The notes under the pieces were generated by a model. That model was not told the origin of the DNA. It ran no database searches and saw nothing but the letters and a program-made list of their open reading frames with translations. From Actinomadura rubteroloni (GTDB lineage Bacteria; Actinomycetota; Actinomycetes; Streptosporangiales; Streptosporangiaceae): a stretch of 64,000 bases of DNA. A program made the position numbers and the translations under genes. Shown one piece after another: positions 7,640 to 15,810 of this stretch; within the stretch, counting starts at the first letter, position 1; every line of letters begins with the position of its first letter. The stretch lies in NCBI RefSeq assembly GCF_002911665.1, contig NZ_MTBP01000002.1:1798001-1862000 (forward strand). Direction: 5' to 3'.

Positions 7640-8763
7640 AGATCACCTATGTGCTGACCTGGGCGTACGGGATGGGCGGCACGATCCGCACGGTCATCAG
7701 CCAGGCGAACGCGATGGCCCGCGAGGGCCACGACGTGGAGATCGTCAGCGTGCTCCAGGGCAGCGACGAGCCGAAGTTCCCCGTCGATCCGCGCGTGCGG
7801 ATGGTGACCCTCCTGGACCGGCGCGGCACCGGCGATCCGCCCGACGCCCCGCCGGGGCGGTACGTCCCCGAGGCCGAGCCCGCGGCGTCCGCCTTCACCG
7901 CCGAGGTGGAGGACACCGTCGCCGCCGCGTTCGCGCAGGTCCGCGACCGCATCCTCGTCACCACGCGTCCGGCGCTGAACCTGCTGTCCGCGCGGTTCAC
8001 ACCGAAGAGCACGGTGCGCGTCGCGCAGGAGCACCTCAATCTCGGCATCCACCGGCCGCCGGTGCGGGAGGCGATCCTCGATGCGTACGGCGCGCTCGAC
8101 GTCGTCGTCACGCTGACCGAACGCGACCAGAACGCCTACCGCGAGGCGTTCGGCGCCGCGCTTCGCGTCGAGCGCATCCCGAACGCGCTGCACACGCTCG
8201 ACGTCGCCCGCGCCGACCCGGACACCAAGACCGTCGTCGCCGCCGGACGCCTCAGCCGCCAGAAGGGGTTCGACTTCCTGATCCCGGCGTTCGAGCAGGT
8301 GGCCGAGAAGCATCCGGACTGGCGGCTGCGCATCTACGGCGGCGGCCCCGACAAGGACAAGCTCAAGCGCGCGATCCAGAAGCGGCACCTCTATAACCAC
8401 GTCTTCCTCATGGGCAAGACCGACGCGATGGACAAGGGGTTCGCGAAAGGCTCGGTGTTCGCGCTCAGTTCTCGCTTCGAGGGCTTCGGCATGGTGCTCA
8501 TCGAGGCGCTGAGCCACGGCCTCGCGACCGTGTCGTTCGACTGCCCGGAGGGTCCCGCCGAGATCCTGACGGACGAGCACGACGGTCTGCTCGTCCCGCC
8601 GCGGGACGTCGACGCGCTCGCCGCCGGGCTGAACCGCGTCATCGAGGACGACGGCCTGCGCCGCGATCTCGGCGAGGCCGGGTTGAAGACCGCGCGGGCC
8701 TACGGGCCGGACTCGGTCCTCCCCCAGTGGGAGCGGCTGTTCGCCGATCTCACCGGGGGCTGA
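7636..8763 (+). CDS. Glycosyltransferase family 4
   Basis: A 375-residue retaining GT-B transferase. The N-terminal acceptor domain opens with MKITYVLTWAYGMGGTIRTV, including the glycine-rich GGTIRT loop. The donor-nucleotide domain begins at VVAAGRLSRQKGFDFLI and carries GGGPDKDKL and the E-x7-E element as EGFGMVLIEALS. It should transfer a nucleotide-sugar unit at the cytoplasmic face of the membrane, possibly to a wall or teichoic-type polymer. The acceptor is unknown. It overlaps the preceding unknown gene by 4 nt and converges on guaA with only 3 bp between the stops. Confidence 0.92.
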   Translation: MKITYVLTWAYGMGGTIRTVISQANAMAREGHDVEIVSVLQGSDEPKFPVDPRVRMVTLLDRRGTGDPPDAPPGRYVPEAEPAASAFTAEVEDTVAAAFAQVRDRILVTTRPALNLLSARFTPKSTVRVAQEHLNLGIHRPPVREAILDAYGALDVVVTLTERDQNAYREAFGAALRVERIPNALHTLDVARADPDTKTVVAAGRLSRQKGFDFLIPAFEQVAEKHPDWRLRIYGGGPDKDKLKRAIQKRHLYNHVFLMGKTDAMDKGFAKGSVFALSSRFEGFGMVLIEALSHGLATVSFDCPEGPAEILTDEHDGLLVPPRDVDALAAGLNRVIEDDGLRRDLGEAGLKTARAYGPDSVLPQWERLFADLTGG

Positions 8764-8766
8764 CCG

Positions 8767-10335
8767 TCACTCCCACTCGATGGTGCCCGGCGGCTTGCTG
8801 GTGACGTCGAGGGTGACGCGGTTGATCTCGCGGACCTCGTTGGTGATGCGGGTCGAGATGCGCTGCAGGAGGTCGAAGGGCAGCCGGGCCCAGTCGGCCG
8901 TCATGGCGTCCTCGCTGGTCACGGGGCGCAGGACGACGGGGTGCCCGTAGGTGCGTCCGTCGCCCTGCACGCCGACCGAGCGGACGTCGGCGAGGAGGAC
9001 GACCGGGAACTGCCAGACGTCGCGGTCGAGCCCGGCGCGGGTCAGTTCCTCGCGGGCGATGGCGTCGGCGTCGCGCAGGATCTCCAGCCGCTCGCGGGTC
9101 ACCGCGCCGATGATGCGGATGCCGAGGCCGGGGCCGGGGAACGGCTGCCGCCAGACGATCTCGGCGGGCAGGCCGAGCTGCTCGCCGACGGCTCGGACCT
9201 CGTCCTTGAACAGGGTCCGCAGCGGCTCGACGAGCTGGAACTGCAGGTCCTCGGGCAGGCCGCCGACGTTGTGGTGCGACTTGATGTTGGCCGCGCCGGT
9301 GCCGCCGCCGGACTCCACGACGTCGGGGTAGAGCGTTCCCTGGACGAGGAACTCGACGGGTTCGGCGGCGTTCTCCCCCACGATCTCGCGGGCGGCCTCC
9401 TCGAACACGCGGATGAACTCGCGGCCGATGATCTTCCGCTTGGTCTCGGGGTCGGTGACGCCGTCGAGGGCGCCGAGGAAGCGTTCCTGCGCGTCCACGA
9501 CGTGCAGGTTCACGCCCGTCGCGGCGACGAAGTCCTTCTCGACCTGCTCGGCCTCGCCCTTGCGCAGCAGCCCGTGGTCCACGAAGACGCAGGTGAGCTG
9601 GTCGCCGATGGCGCGCTGGACGAGCGCCGCCGCGACCGCCGAGTCCACGCCGCCCGACAGGCCGCAGATCGCCCGCTTGGTGCCGATCTGCTGCTGGACG
9701 GCCGCGACCGACTCGTCCACGATGTTTACCATCGTCCAGTTCGGACGGCAGCCCGCGCCTTCGTACAGGAACCGGCGCAGCACCTCCATGCCGTGCTCGG
9801 TGTGCAGCACCTCGGGGTGGAACTGGACGCCGAACAGCCCGCGCTCCCGGTCCTCCATGCCCGCGACCGGCGTCACGTCGGTGCGGGCGGTGACCGTGAA
9901 CCCGGCCGGCGCGGCGCTGACGAAGTCGCGGTGGGACATCCAGACGGCCTGCTCGCCGGGCGTCCCCGCGAACAGCAGGCCGGGGTCGGTGACGGCGATG
10001 GTCGCGCCGCCGTACTCGGCGACGTCGGAGTCGGCGACCGTCCCGCCGAGCGCCTGCGCCATCACCTGGTGGCCGTAGCAGATGCCGAGCGTCGGGACGC
10101 CGAGGTCGAACAGCCCCGCCGGGGCGGCCGGGGCGCCCGGCTCGTAGACCGACGCGGGCCCGCCGGACAGGATGATCGCCTTCGGCCGCTTCGCCAGCAT
10201 CTCGGCGGCGGGCATCGTGGACGGGACGATCTCGCTGAACACCTGGCATTCCCGGACGCGCCGGGCGATGAGCTGGGCGTACTGCGCGCCGAAGTCGACG
10301 ACGAGAACGGTGTCAAAGGTCTGGTCTACGGCCAC
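8767..10335 (-). CDS. guaA: GMP synthase (glutamine-hydrolysing)
   Basis: The 522-residue two-domain GuaA makes GMP from XMP, ATP and glutamine, the last step of guanine nucleotide synthesis. The class I glutamine amidotransferase domain comes first (LVVDFGAQYAQLI; catalytic Cys in LGICYGHQ; His/Glu in the FHPEVLHTEHG region). The ATP-pyrophosphatase domain follows with the P-loop SGGVDSAV, and the conserved C-terminus ends KPPGTIEWE. I take the GTG at 10335, which has a GAAAGG ribosome-binding site; the open frame extends 52 codons further with no conserved sequence. guaB and guaB3 lie about 11 kb away on the same strand. Confidence 0.97.
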   Translation of the reverse strand: MAVDQTFDTVLVVDFGAQYAQLIARRVRECQVFSEIVPSTMPAAEMLAKRPKAIILSGGPASVYEPGAPAAPAGLFDLGVPTLGICYGHQVMAQALGGTVADSDVAEYGGATIAVTDPGLLFAGTPGEQAVWMSHRDFVSAAPAGFTVTARTDVTPVAGMEDRERGLFGVQFHPEVLHTEHGMEVLRRFLYEGAGCRPNWTMVNIVDESVAAVQQQIGTKRAICGLSGGVDSAVAAALVQRAIGDQLTCVFVDHGLLRKGEAEQVEKDFVAATGVNLHVVDAQERFLGALDGVTDPETKRKIIGREFIRVFEEAAREIVGENAAEPVEFLVQGTLYPDVVESGGGTGAANIKSHHNVGGLPEDLQFQLVEPLRTLFKDEVRAVGEQLGLPAEIVWRQPFPGPGLGIRIIGAVTRERLEILRDADAIAREELTRAGLDRDVWQFPVVLLADVRSVGVQGDGRTYGHPVVLRPVTSEDAMTADWARLPFDLLQRISTRITNEVREINRVTLDVTSKPPGTIEWE

Positions 10336-10539
10336 CAAGACGCCTTTCGGGAACAGGTCGGGATCCGGCGGAAACCCCAGTGTAGAGGGCGCTGCCTGCG
10401 GTAACGCGCCCGGACGCCCAAGCCTGACGCGCCGCGACGGGACGCGCCGAATGCGAGCGCTCGGGGGTTCCGCTCTGATACCTGTTGACAACAGTGCGTG
10501 TCCGTCCCGTCTTCCCTCCTGCCTGAATAGAGGAGCCCC

Positions 10540-11439
10540 GTGAAGCTCGTCGCCGTCGCCGCCGCCGTCCTGTCCGCCGCGTTCGCCGCGTCCGGCGCGG
10601 CCCCGCCCCGCGCCCAGGAACCCGCGGCGGAGTCGCGCTGCGCGGGCGCGGCACTACGCGTGCGGTCGGGGACGCCACCGGGCGTGGAGCGCAACGAGTT
10701 GACGGCGGCGCAGGCGGCGGCGGTCGAGAGCGCGCTGACACGGCTCACGCGCGGCCTCGGCGAGCGGCGCGCGGCGCCGACGATCCCGGTCTACTTCCAC
10801 GTCCTGCACGCCGGGAGCCGCGGGAACGTGTCGGACGCGGCGGTCCGGCGGCAGATCGCCGCGATGAACGCCGCGTACGGGGGCGCCAAGGGCGGCGCGG
10901 ACACCGGCGTCCGGTTCACGCTGAAGAAGATCACCCGGTCCGACAACGCCCGGTGGTACGCCGACCCGCAGGAGTACGAGGAGGCGTACAAGCCGAAGCT
11001 GCACGTCGGCGGCGCGCGGACGCTGAACCTCTACACCGCCGACACCGGGACGGACCTGCTCGGCTTCTCCACGTTCCCGTGGAAGTACGCGTCCCAGCCC
11101 AAGCTGGACGGCGTCCTGGTGCATCCGGGCACGCTGCCGGGCGGCTCGCTGGCTCATTACAACCTGGGTTACAGCGCCGTCCATGAGACCGGGCACTGGC
11201 TGGGGCTGTACCACACGTTCCAGGACGGGTGCAGTTCCCAGGGCGACCGGGTGGCCGACACGCCGCCGGAGGCCGAGGCGACGAACGGGTGCCCGTCCGG
11301 CAAGGACACGTGCGCGGGCGACGGCGCGGACCCGATCCACAACTTCATGGACTACGCCTACGACGGGTGCATGCACGAGTTCACGGCGGGCCAGGGCGCG
11401 CGGATCCGCAAGGTGTGGGCCGCCTACCGCGCGGGTTAG
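10540..11439 (+). CDS. Secreted zinc metalloprotease, M43 (pappalysin-like) family
   Basis: A 299-residue exported protease. The N-terminus is a Sec signal peptide (KLVAVAAAVLSAAFAASGAA). The catalytic zinc site is the metzincin motif HETGHWLGLYH at residues 215-225, with Glu216 as the general base. The Met-turn is in HNFMDYAYDGC. Paired cysteines (DGCSSQGD, NGCPSGKDTC) are typical of M43B enzymes. Peptide or collagen-like protein degradation outside the cell is likely. The GTG start has AGGAG at 10531-10535. It stands alone and is followed by a GC hairpin before the convergent GMC gene. Confidence 0.92.
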   Translation: MKLVAVAAAVLSAAFAASGAAPPRAQEPAAESRCAGAALRVRSGTPPGVERNELTAAQAAAVESALTRLTRGLGERRAAPTIPVYFHVLHAGSRGNVSDAAVRRQIAAMNAAYGGAKGGADTGVRFTLKKITRSDNARWYADPQEYEEAYKPKLHVGGARTLNLYTADTGTDLLGFSTFPWKYASQPKLDGVLVHPGTLPGGSLAHYNLGYSAVHETGHWLGLYHTFQDGCSSQGDRVADTPPEAEATNGCPSGKDTCAGDGADPIHNFMDYAYDGCMHEFTAGQGARIRKVWAAYRAG

Positions 11440-11468
11440 CCGTGCGGTTCGGCTGACGGGCACCGGAC

Positions 11469-11487
11469 GGCCCGGGGGTCCCGGGCC
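11469..11487. terminator. Hairpin between the convergent protease and GMC oxidoreductase genes
   Basis: An 8-bp perfect stem GGCCCGGG/CCCGGGCC with a 3-nt loop lies in the 57-bp gap between two convergent stops. It is symmetric and could serve both directions. Confidence 0.6.
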
Positions 11488-11496
11488 CTCCGGCCG

Positions 11497-13242
11497 TCAG
11501 GAGATTTCGACGATCGGCAGACGCAGCGCGGCCGGCGCCTGCTCGGGGACGGCCGGGTTCTTCGGCGCGACCGCCGCGACCCGCCGGTACGGAGAACCGA
11601 GCGCGGGACGCGGGTCCTCCTCGCCCTTGTTCGGCCACAGCGACATCGCCCGCTCGGCCTGCGCGGTGATCGTCAGCGACGGGTTCACGCCGAGGTTCGC
11701 CGACACCGCCGACCCGTCCACGACGTGCAGCCCCTCGTGCCCGTAGACGCGGTGGTAGGGGTCGATGACGCCGCGCTCGGACGAGTCCCCGATCGGGCAG
11801 CCGCCGAGGAAGTGCGCGGTCAGCGGGACGTCGAACAGGTCGCCCCAGCCGCCGCCCGCCATGCCGCCGGTCTCCTCGGCGAGCAGCCGCGCGGCGTCGT
11901 GGCCGGCCGGGATCCAGGTCGGGTTGGGCTCACCGTGGCCCGCCGTCGAGCGGACGTCCCAGCCGAACGGCCCGCGCTTGGGCTTCAGCGTGATCGAGTT
12001 GTCGCGGGACTGCATGACGAGCGCGATGACGGTCCGCTCCGACCACGTCCGGACGTCCACGAGCTGGATCAGGTCGCCGGGCCGGCGCGCGACCTGCCCG
12101 AGGAACTTCGCCCAGCGCGGCCGGTGCTTCTCGCCGGGCCGATCGCCGTCCACCAGCAGCGTCTGGAGCATCGCCATGAGGTTGGAACCCTTGCCGTACC
12201 GGACGGGCTCGATGTGCGTGTCCTCGGTCGGGTGGAACGACGACGTGATCGCGACGCCGCGCGAGTAGTCCGGGCCGGGGACGCCGTTGCGGCGGCCCGC
12301 GCCGAGGACGGCCTCGGAGTTCGTGCGGGTCAGCTCGCCGAGCCGGGGCGACAGCCGGGGCAGCAGCCCGGTGGAGCGCAGCTTGTGCAGGAGCTTCTGC
12401 GTCCCGTAGGTGCCCGCCGCGAACACGACGTGCCGCGCGGTGAAGCTCTTGCGGTTGCGCCCGAACGAGCCGGTCCGGACGATGTCGACCCGGTAGCCGC
12501 CGCCGTCCAGGGGCGTGACGGCCGTGACGCGGCTCAGCGGCATGATCCGTGCGCCCGCCCGTTCCGCCAGGTACAGGTAGTTCTCGGTGAGCATGTTCTT
12601 GGCGCCGTGCCGGCAGCCGACCATGCACTCGCCGCACTCGGTGCAGCCGCGGCGGCGCGGCCCGGCGCCGCCGAAGTAGGGGTCCTCGCTCTCGACGCCC
12701 GGCCCGGCGCCGAAGTGGACGCCGACCGGGGTCCGGACGAATGTGTCGCCCTTGCCCATCCGCTCGGCGACGTTCCGCATGGCCTCGTCCGCCGCCGTGA
12801 TCGTCGGGTTCTGGACGACCCCGAGCATCCGCCGCGCCTGGTCGTAGTACGGCGCCAGCTCGGCCTTCCAGTCCGTGATGTGGGCCCACTGCCGGTCCTT
12901 GAAGAACGGGTCCGGCGGGACGTACAGCGTGTTGGCGTAGTTCAGCGACCCGCCGCCGACGCCCGCCCCCGCCAGCACCATGACCCGGCTGGACTTGGCC
13001 CCCCGGATCAGGTGGATGCGCTGCATCCCGGTGAGGCCGAGCGCGGGCGCCCAGATGTAGCGGGCCACCCGCCAGTTGGTCTCGGGCAGCCCGGGATGGC
13101 GGGCGCCGGGCGCCGCGTCCGGGCCGGCGTCGAAGCGGCGGCCCGCCTCGATCACGCCGACCTTGTAGCCCTTCTCGGTCAGCCGCAGCGCGGTCACGCT
13201 GCCGCCGAACCCCGAGCCGACGACCAGAACGTCGAAATCCAT
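11497..13242 (-). CDS. GMC-family FAD oxidoreductase, cholesterol-oxidase-like
   Basis: The protein has 581 residues. The FAD dinucleotide-binding motif opens the protein (LVVGSGFGGSVTALRL), followed by ARYIWAPALGLTG and GVGGGSLNYANT, as in cholesterol oxidase and related GMC enzymes. A cysteine-rich TECGECMVGC segment sits near the middle. The C-terminal GMC signature reads GLHVVDGSAVSANLGVNPSL. It should oxidise a sterol or other hydrophobic alcohol with FAD. No twin-arginine signal is visible, so it is probably intracellular. It starts 5 bp after the gabD2 stop, so the two form an operon in which alcohol oxidation and aldehyde oxidation are paired. Confidence 0.88.
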   Translation of the reverse strand: MDFDVLVVGSGFGGSVTALRLTEKGYKVGVIEAGRRFDAGPDAAPGARHPGLPETNWRVARYIWAPALGLTGMQRIHLIRGAKSSRVMVLAGAGVGGGSLNYANTLYVPPDPFFKDRQWAHITDWKAELAPYYDQARRMLGVVQNPTITAADEAMRNVAERMGKGDTFVRTPVGVHFGAGPGVESEDPYFGGAGPRRRGCTECGECMVGCRHGAKNMLTENYLYLAERAGARIMPLSRVTAVTPLDGGGYRVDIVRTGSFGRNRKSFTARHVVFAAGTYGTQKLLHKLRSTGLLPRLSPRLGELTRTNSEAVLGAGRRNGVPGPDYSRGVAITSSFHPTEDTHIEPVRYGKGSNLMAMLQTLLVDGDRPGEKHRPRWAKFLGQVARRPGDLIQLVDVRTWSERTVIALVMQSRDNSITLKPKRGPFGWDVRSTAGHGEPNPTWIPAGHDAARLLAEETGGMAGGGWGDLFDVPLTAHFLGGCPIGDSSERGVIDPYHRVYGHEGLHVVDGSAVSANLGVNPSLTITAQAERAMSLWPNKGEEDPRPALGSPYRRVAAVAPKNPAVPEQAPAALRLPIVEIS

Positions 13243-13247
13243 GCGCC

Positions 13248-14828
13248 CTACTTGATCCTCAGCGTCTTCATGAGCTTCACGCCGCGCGCCATCAGCCCGG
13301 CGAACGTCGCGTAGCTCATCGAGCCCGGCGGTTCCAGGTCCATGTAGTGCTGGCTCGCGACGGTCTGGACCTCGGTGAACTTCAGCAGGCCCTCCGTCCC
13401 GTGCCGCCGTCCGACGCCGGACTGCTTGAACCCGCCCATCGGCGCGTCGTAGGACGCGTAGGCGGCGCCGTAGCCGTCGTTGACGTTGACCGTCCCGGCC
13501 TGGAGGCGCGCGGCGAGCCGGCGGCCGTGCGCGACGTCCTTCGTCCAGACCGACGCGTTGAGGCCGTACTCGGTGTCGTTGGCGCGGGCGACGACCTCGT
13601 CCTCGTCCCGGAACTTGTAGACCGCGACGACCGGCCCGAACGTCTCGTTCGCGCACAGGTCCATCGCGCCGGTGACGTCGGCGAGGACGGTCGGCTCGTA
13701 GAACAGCGGCCCGATGTCCGGCCGGGCCTTGCCGCCCGCCAGCACGGTCGCGCCCTCCTCGACGGCCTGCGCGACGTGCGCGGTGACCGCTTCGAGCTGG
13801 CGCGGGTAGGTGAGCGAGCCCATCTCGGCGGAGTAGTCCAGCGCGCTGCCGAGCTTCATGTTCCCGGCCAGTTCGGCGAAGCGCGGGACGAACCGGTCGT
13901 AGATGTCCTCGTGGACGTACAGCCGCTCGATCGAGATGCAGAGCTGGCCCGCGTTGGTGAAGCAGGCGCGCAGGGCTCCGCGGGCGGTGCGCTCGACGTC
14001 GGCGTCCGCGAGGACGATCATCGGGTTCTTGCCGCCGAGTTCGAGCGAGTAGTTCACCAGGCGCGGCGCGACCTTGGCCGCGATCGCCTTGCCGCCCCGG
14101 GTGGAGCCGGTGAACGACACGTAGTCGGCGTTGTCGATGAGCGGGTCGCCGATCTCGGCGGGGTCGCCGATGACGATCTGCCACAGGTCGCGCGGCAGGC
14201 CCAGCTCGACGAGCAGGTCCAGGACCCACAGGCTCGTCAGGCACGTCTGGGTGTCGGGCTTGTGGATCACCGCGTTGCCCGCCATGAGCGCGGGCGCGAT
14301 GTCGCTGGTGCCGAGCACGAGCGGGTAGTTCCACGGCGAGATCAGGCCGACGACGCCCTTCGGGTGGCGCAGCTCCCGGACGCGCGTGAGACCCGGGACC
14401 ATGCCCTGGCGGCGGTGCGGCTTCAGCAGCTTCGGCGCGCGGCGGGCGTAGTAGAGCGAGCAGAGGGCGACGTCGAGGAACTCTTCGAGGGCGTGGCGGC
14501 GCGCCTTGCCCGTTTCGAGCTGGAGGACGTCCAGGATCTCCTCGCGGCGGTCCACGATGGCGTCGGCGAGGCGCAGGAAGGGCTTGGCGCGCTGCGCGGG
14601 CGTCAGCTCCGCCCAGGCGCGCTGCGCCTTGCGGGCGCGCTCGTAGGCGAGGCGGACGTCGTCCGCGCTGGAGACCGGCACCGTGGCCAGCGGCTCGCCG
14701 GTGAAGGGGGTGGGGATCGTCACGGTCTCGGCACCGCCGGAGGCGACGTGCGAGGCCAGCCGCTCGACGACGCTCTGGGGGAGCCTGTGCTCTGTCACGC
14801 CTTTGGCGAGGCCCGTCGAAGATGCCAT
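13248..14828 (-). CDS. gabD2: Succinate-semialdehyde dehydrogenase, GabD2 type
   Basis: A 526-residue NAD(P)+-dependent aldehyde dehydrogenase. The Rossmann segment contains GVVGLISPWNYPL, the catalytic Glu lies in LELGGKNPM and the catalytic Cys in NAGQLCISIERLYV. NETFGPVVAVY and the C-terminal SGVGRRHGTEGLLKFTE agree closely with mycobacterial GabD2, which has similar length. I prefer the ATG at 14828 over an in-frame start 27 bp upstream. It is the first gene of the gabD2-GMC pair and is divergent from a TetR gene, which probably represses it. A fatty aldehyde or sterol-derived substrate is also possible. Confidence 0.9.
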   Translation of the reverse strand: MASSTGLAKGVTEHRLPQSVVERLASHVASGGAETVTIPTPFTGEPLATVPVSSADDVRLAYERARKAQRAWAELTPAQRAKPFLRLADAIVDRREEILDVLQLETGKARRHALEEFLDVALCSLYYARRAPKLLKPHRRQGMVPGLTRVRELRHPKGVVGLISPWNYPLVLGTSDIAPALMAGNAVIHKPDTQTCLTSLWVLDLLVELGLPRDLWQIVIGDPAEIGDPLIDNADYVSFTGSTRGGKAIAAKVAPRLVNYSLELGGKNPMIVLADADVERTARGALRACFTNAGQLCISIERLYVHEDIYDRFVPRFAELAGNMKLGSALDYSAEMGSLTYPRQLEAVTAHVAQAVEEGATVLAGGKARPDIGPLFYEPTVLADVTGAMDLCANETFGPVVAVYKFRDEDEVVARANDTEYGLNASVWTKDVAHGRRLAARLQAGTVNVNDGYGAAYASYDAPMGGFKQSGVGRRHGTEGLLKFTEVQTVASQHYMDLEPPGSMSYATFAGLMARGVKLMKTLRIK

Positions 14829-14871
14829 GAAGGCAGAGTATGACCAGGTGACCATAGGACGCTACCCACAG

Positions 14872-14883
14872 GTAACGAGTTAC
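14872..14883. promoter_or_regulatory. Inverted repeat GTAAC-N2-GTTAC, candidate TetR operator
   Basis: A perfect 5-bp dyad lies in the intergenic region between gabD2 and the divergent TetR gene. It overlaps the -35 region expected for a minus-strand -10 TATGGT (14857-14852). The position fits repression of gabD2 by the TetR protein. Confidence 0.4.
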
Positions 14884-15091
14884 TTTCCGTCAGTTATCGG
14901 ATTCTTTCCGTGCCGACAGTTGCGGAACGTTCCAGCATGACCGAGTTGGGCAACCCTCCGCTTGACTCACCGGTCAGGGTGTAAGCCGGGGACGGAGCAG
15001 AGCCAGGCGCCGCCGCCGCGCCGCGCCGCCGGACGTCCCCCGCCCGCCCGTCCGGCCGGAGCACCGGCGGCCGACAGGGAGGGACCCCAGC

Positions 15092-15739
15092 ATGATCGAC
15101 GCCCCGAACGGCCGTCCGAACGGCCGCTCGCGCGCCGCCGCGCCGAGCGCCCGCGGACGGGGCCGGGCGCCCCGCGCGGCCGGCCGTCCCGGCGCCGCCC
15201 GCCGCGACCGCCGCGAGGAGACCCGCACGGCGCTGCTCGCGGCGGCCGGACGGCTGTGGGCCGAGCGCGGCATCCACGGCGCGTCCCTGGACGACATCGC
15301 GGCGGCGGCGGGCCTGACCAAGGGCGCGGTGTACTCCAACTTCACCGGCAAGACCGATCTCGTGCTCGCGCTGATGGAACGGTGTACCGACGCGTCCGCG
15401 ACCGTCCTGCGGGACGCCCTGCCGCTGTGCGCGCGGCTCGCCGAGGACGCGCACCACTGCGACGACGGCTGCGCCGACGGACGCCTGCTCGCGCTGCTGC
15501 TCGTGGAGTTCTGGCTGTACGGGATGCGCGACTACGCGGCGGGCTGGCGCGTGGCCGACTGGTGGGCCGAGCACCGCACCCGCCTCGCCGAGGGCCTGCC
15601 CGGCGACGGCCCGGCGGGCGACGCCGCCGCCCGCGCCGCGCTCGCCGTCGCGCTGGACATCGGCCTGGCGTTCCAGCACCTCATGGACCCCGACCGCGTC
15701 CCCGCCGACCTGTACGACCGCGCCGTCCGCCTCCTCTGA
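15092..15739 (+). CDS. TetR-family transcriptional regulator
   Basis: The protein has 215 residues. A long Arg/Ala-rich tail (residues 1-45) precedes the TetR helix-turn-helix, visible as ALLAAAGRLWAERGIHGASL and DDIAAAAGLTKGAVYSNF followed by TGKTDLVLALM. The C-terminal half is the helical ligand-binding and dimerisation domain, with an uncommon cysteine/histidine patch (LCARLAEDAHHCDDGC) that could bind a metal or sense redox state. It is divergent from gabD2-GMC, its most likely target. The tail before the HTH is basic and poorly conserved in character, so the true start may be further in. Confidence 0.88.
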   Translation: MIDAPNGRPNGRSRAAAPSARGRGRAPRAAGRPGAARRDRREETRTALLAAAGRLWAERGIHGASLDDIAAAAGLTKGAVYSNFTGKTDLVLALMERCTDASATVLRDALPLCARLAEDAHHCDDGCADGRLLALLLVEFWLYGMRDYAAGWRVADWWAEHRTRLAEGLPGDGPAGDAAARAALAVALDIGLAFQHLMDPDRVPADLYDRAVRLL

Positions 15740-15810
15740 CGTCGGCCCGGAGAGCGCCGGGCGGTGAGGCCGTGGCCGAGCGCGGGAGTTCTCGCGCCCG
15801 GACCGGCCCG

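Noticed and set aside
8941..10404. Long open frames opposite guaA
   Set aside because: They follow the high GC of third codon positions on the other strand. guaA itself is certain, and the opposite frames contain only Arg/Gly/Asp-rich sequence.
10336..10491. 52-residue N-terminal extension of GuaA
   Set aside because: Arg/Pro-rich, not seen in GuaA. The GTG at 10335 has a ribosome-binding site and gives the standard length.
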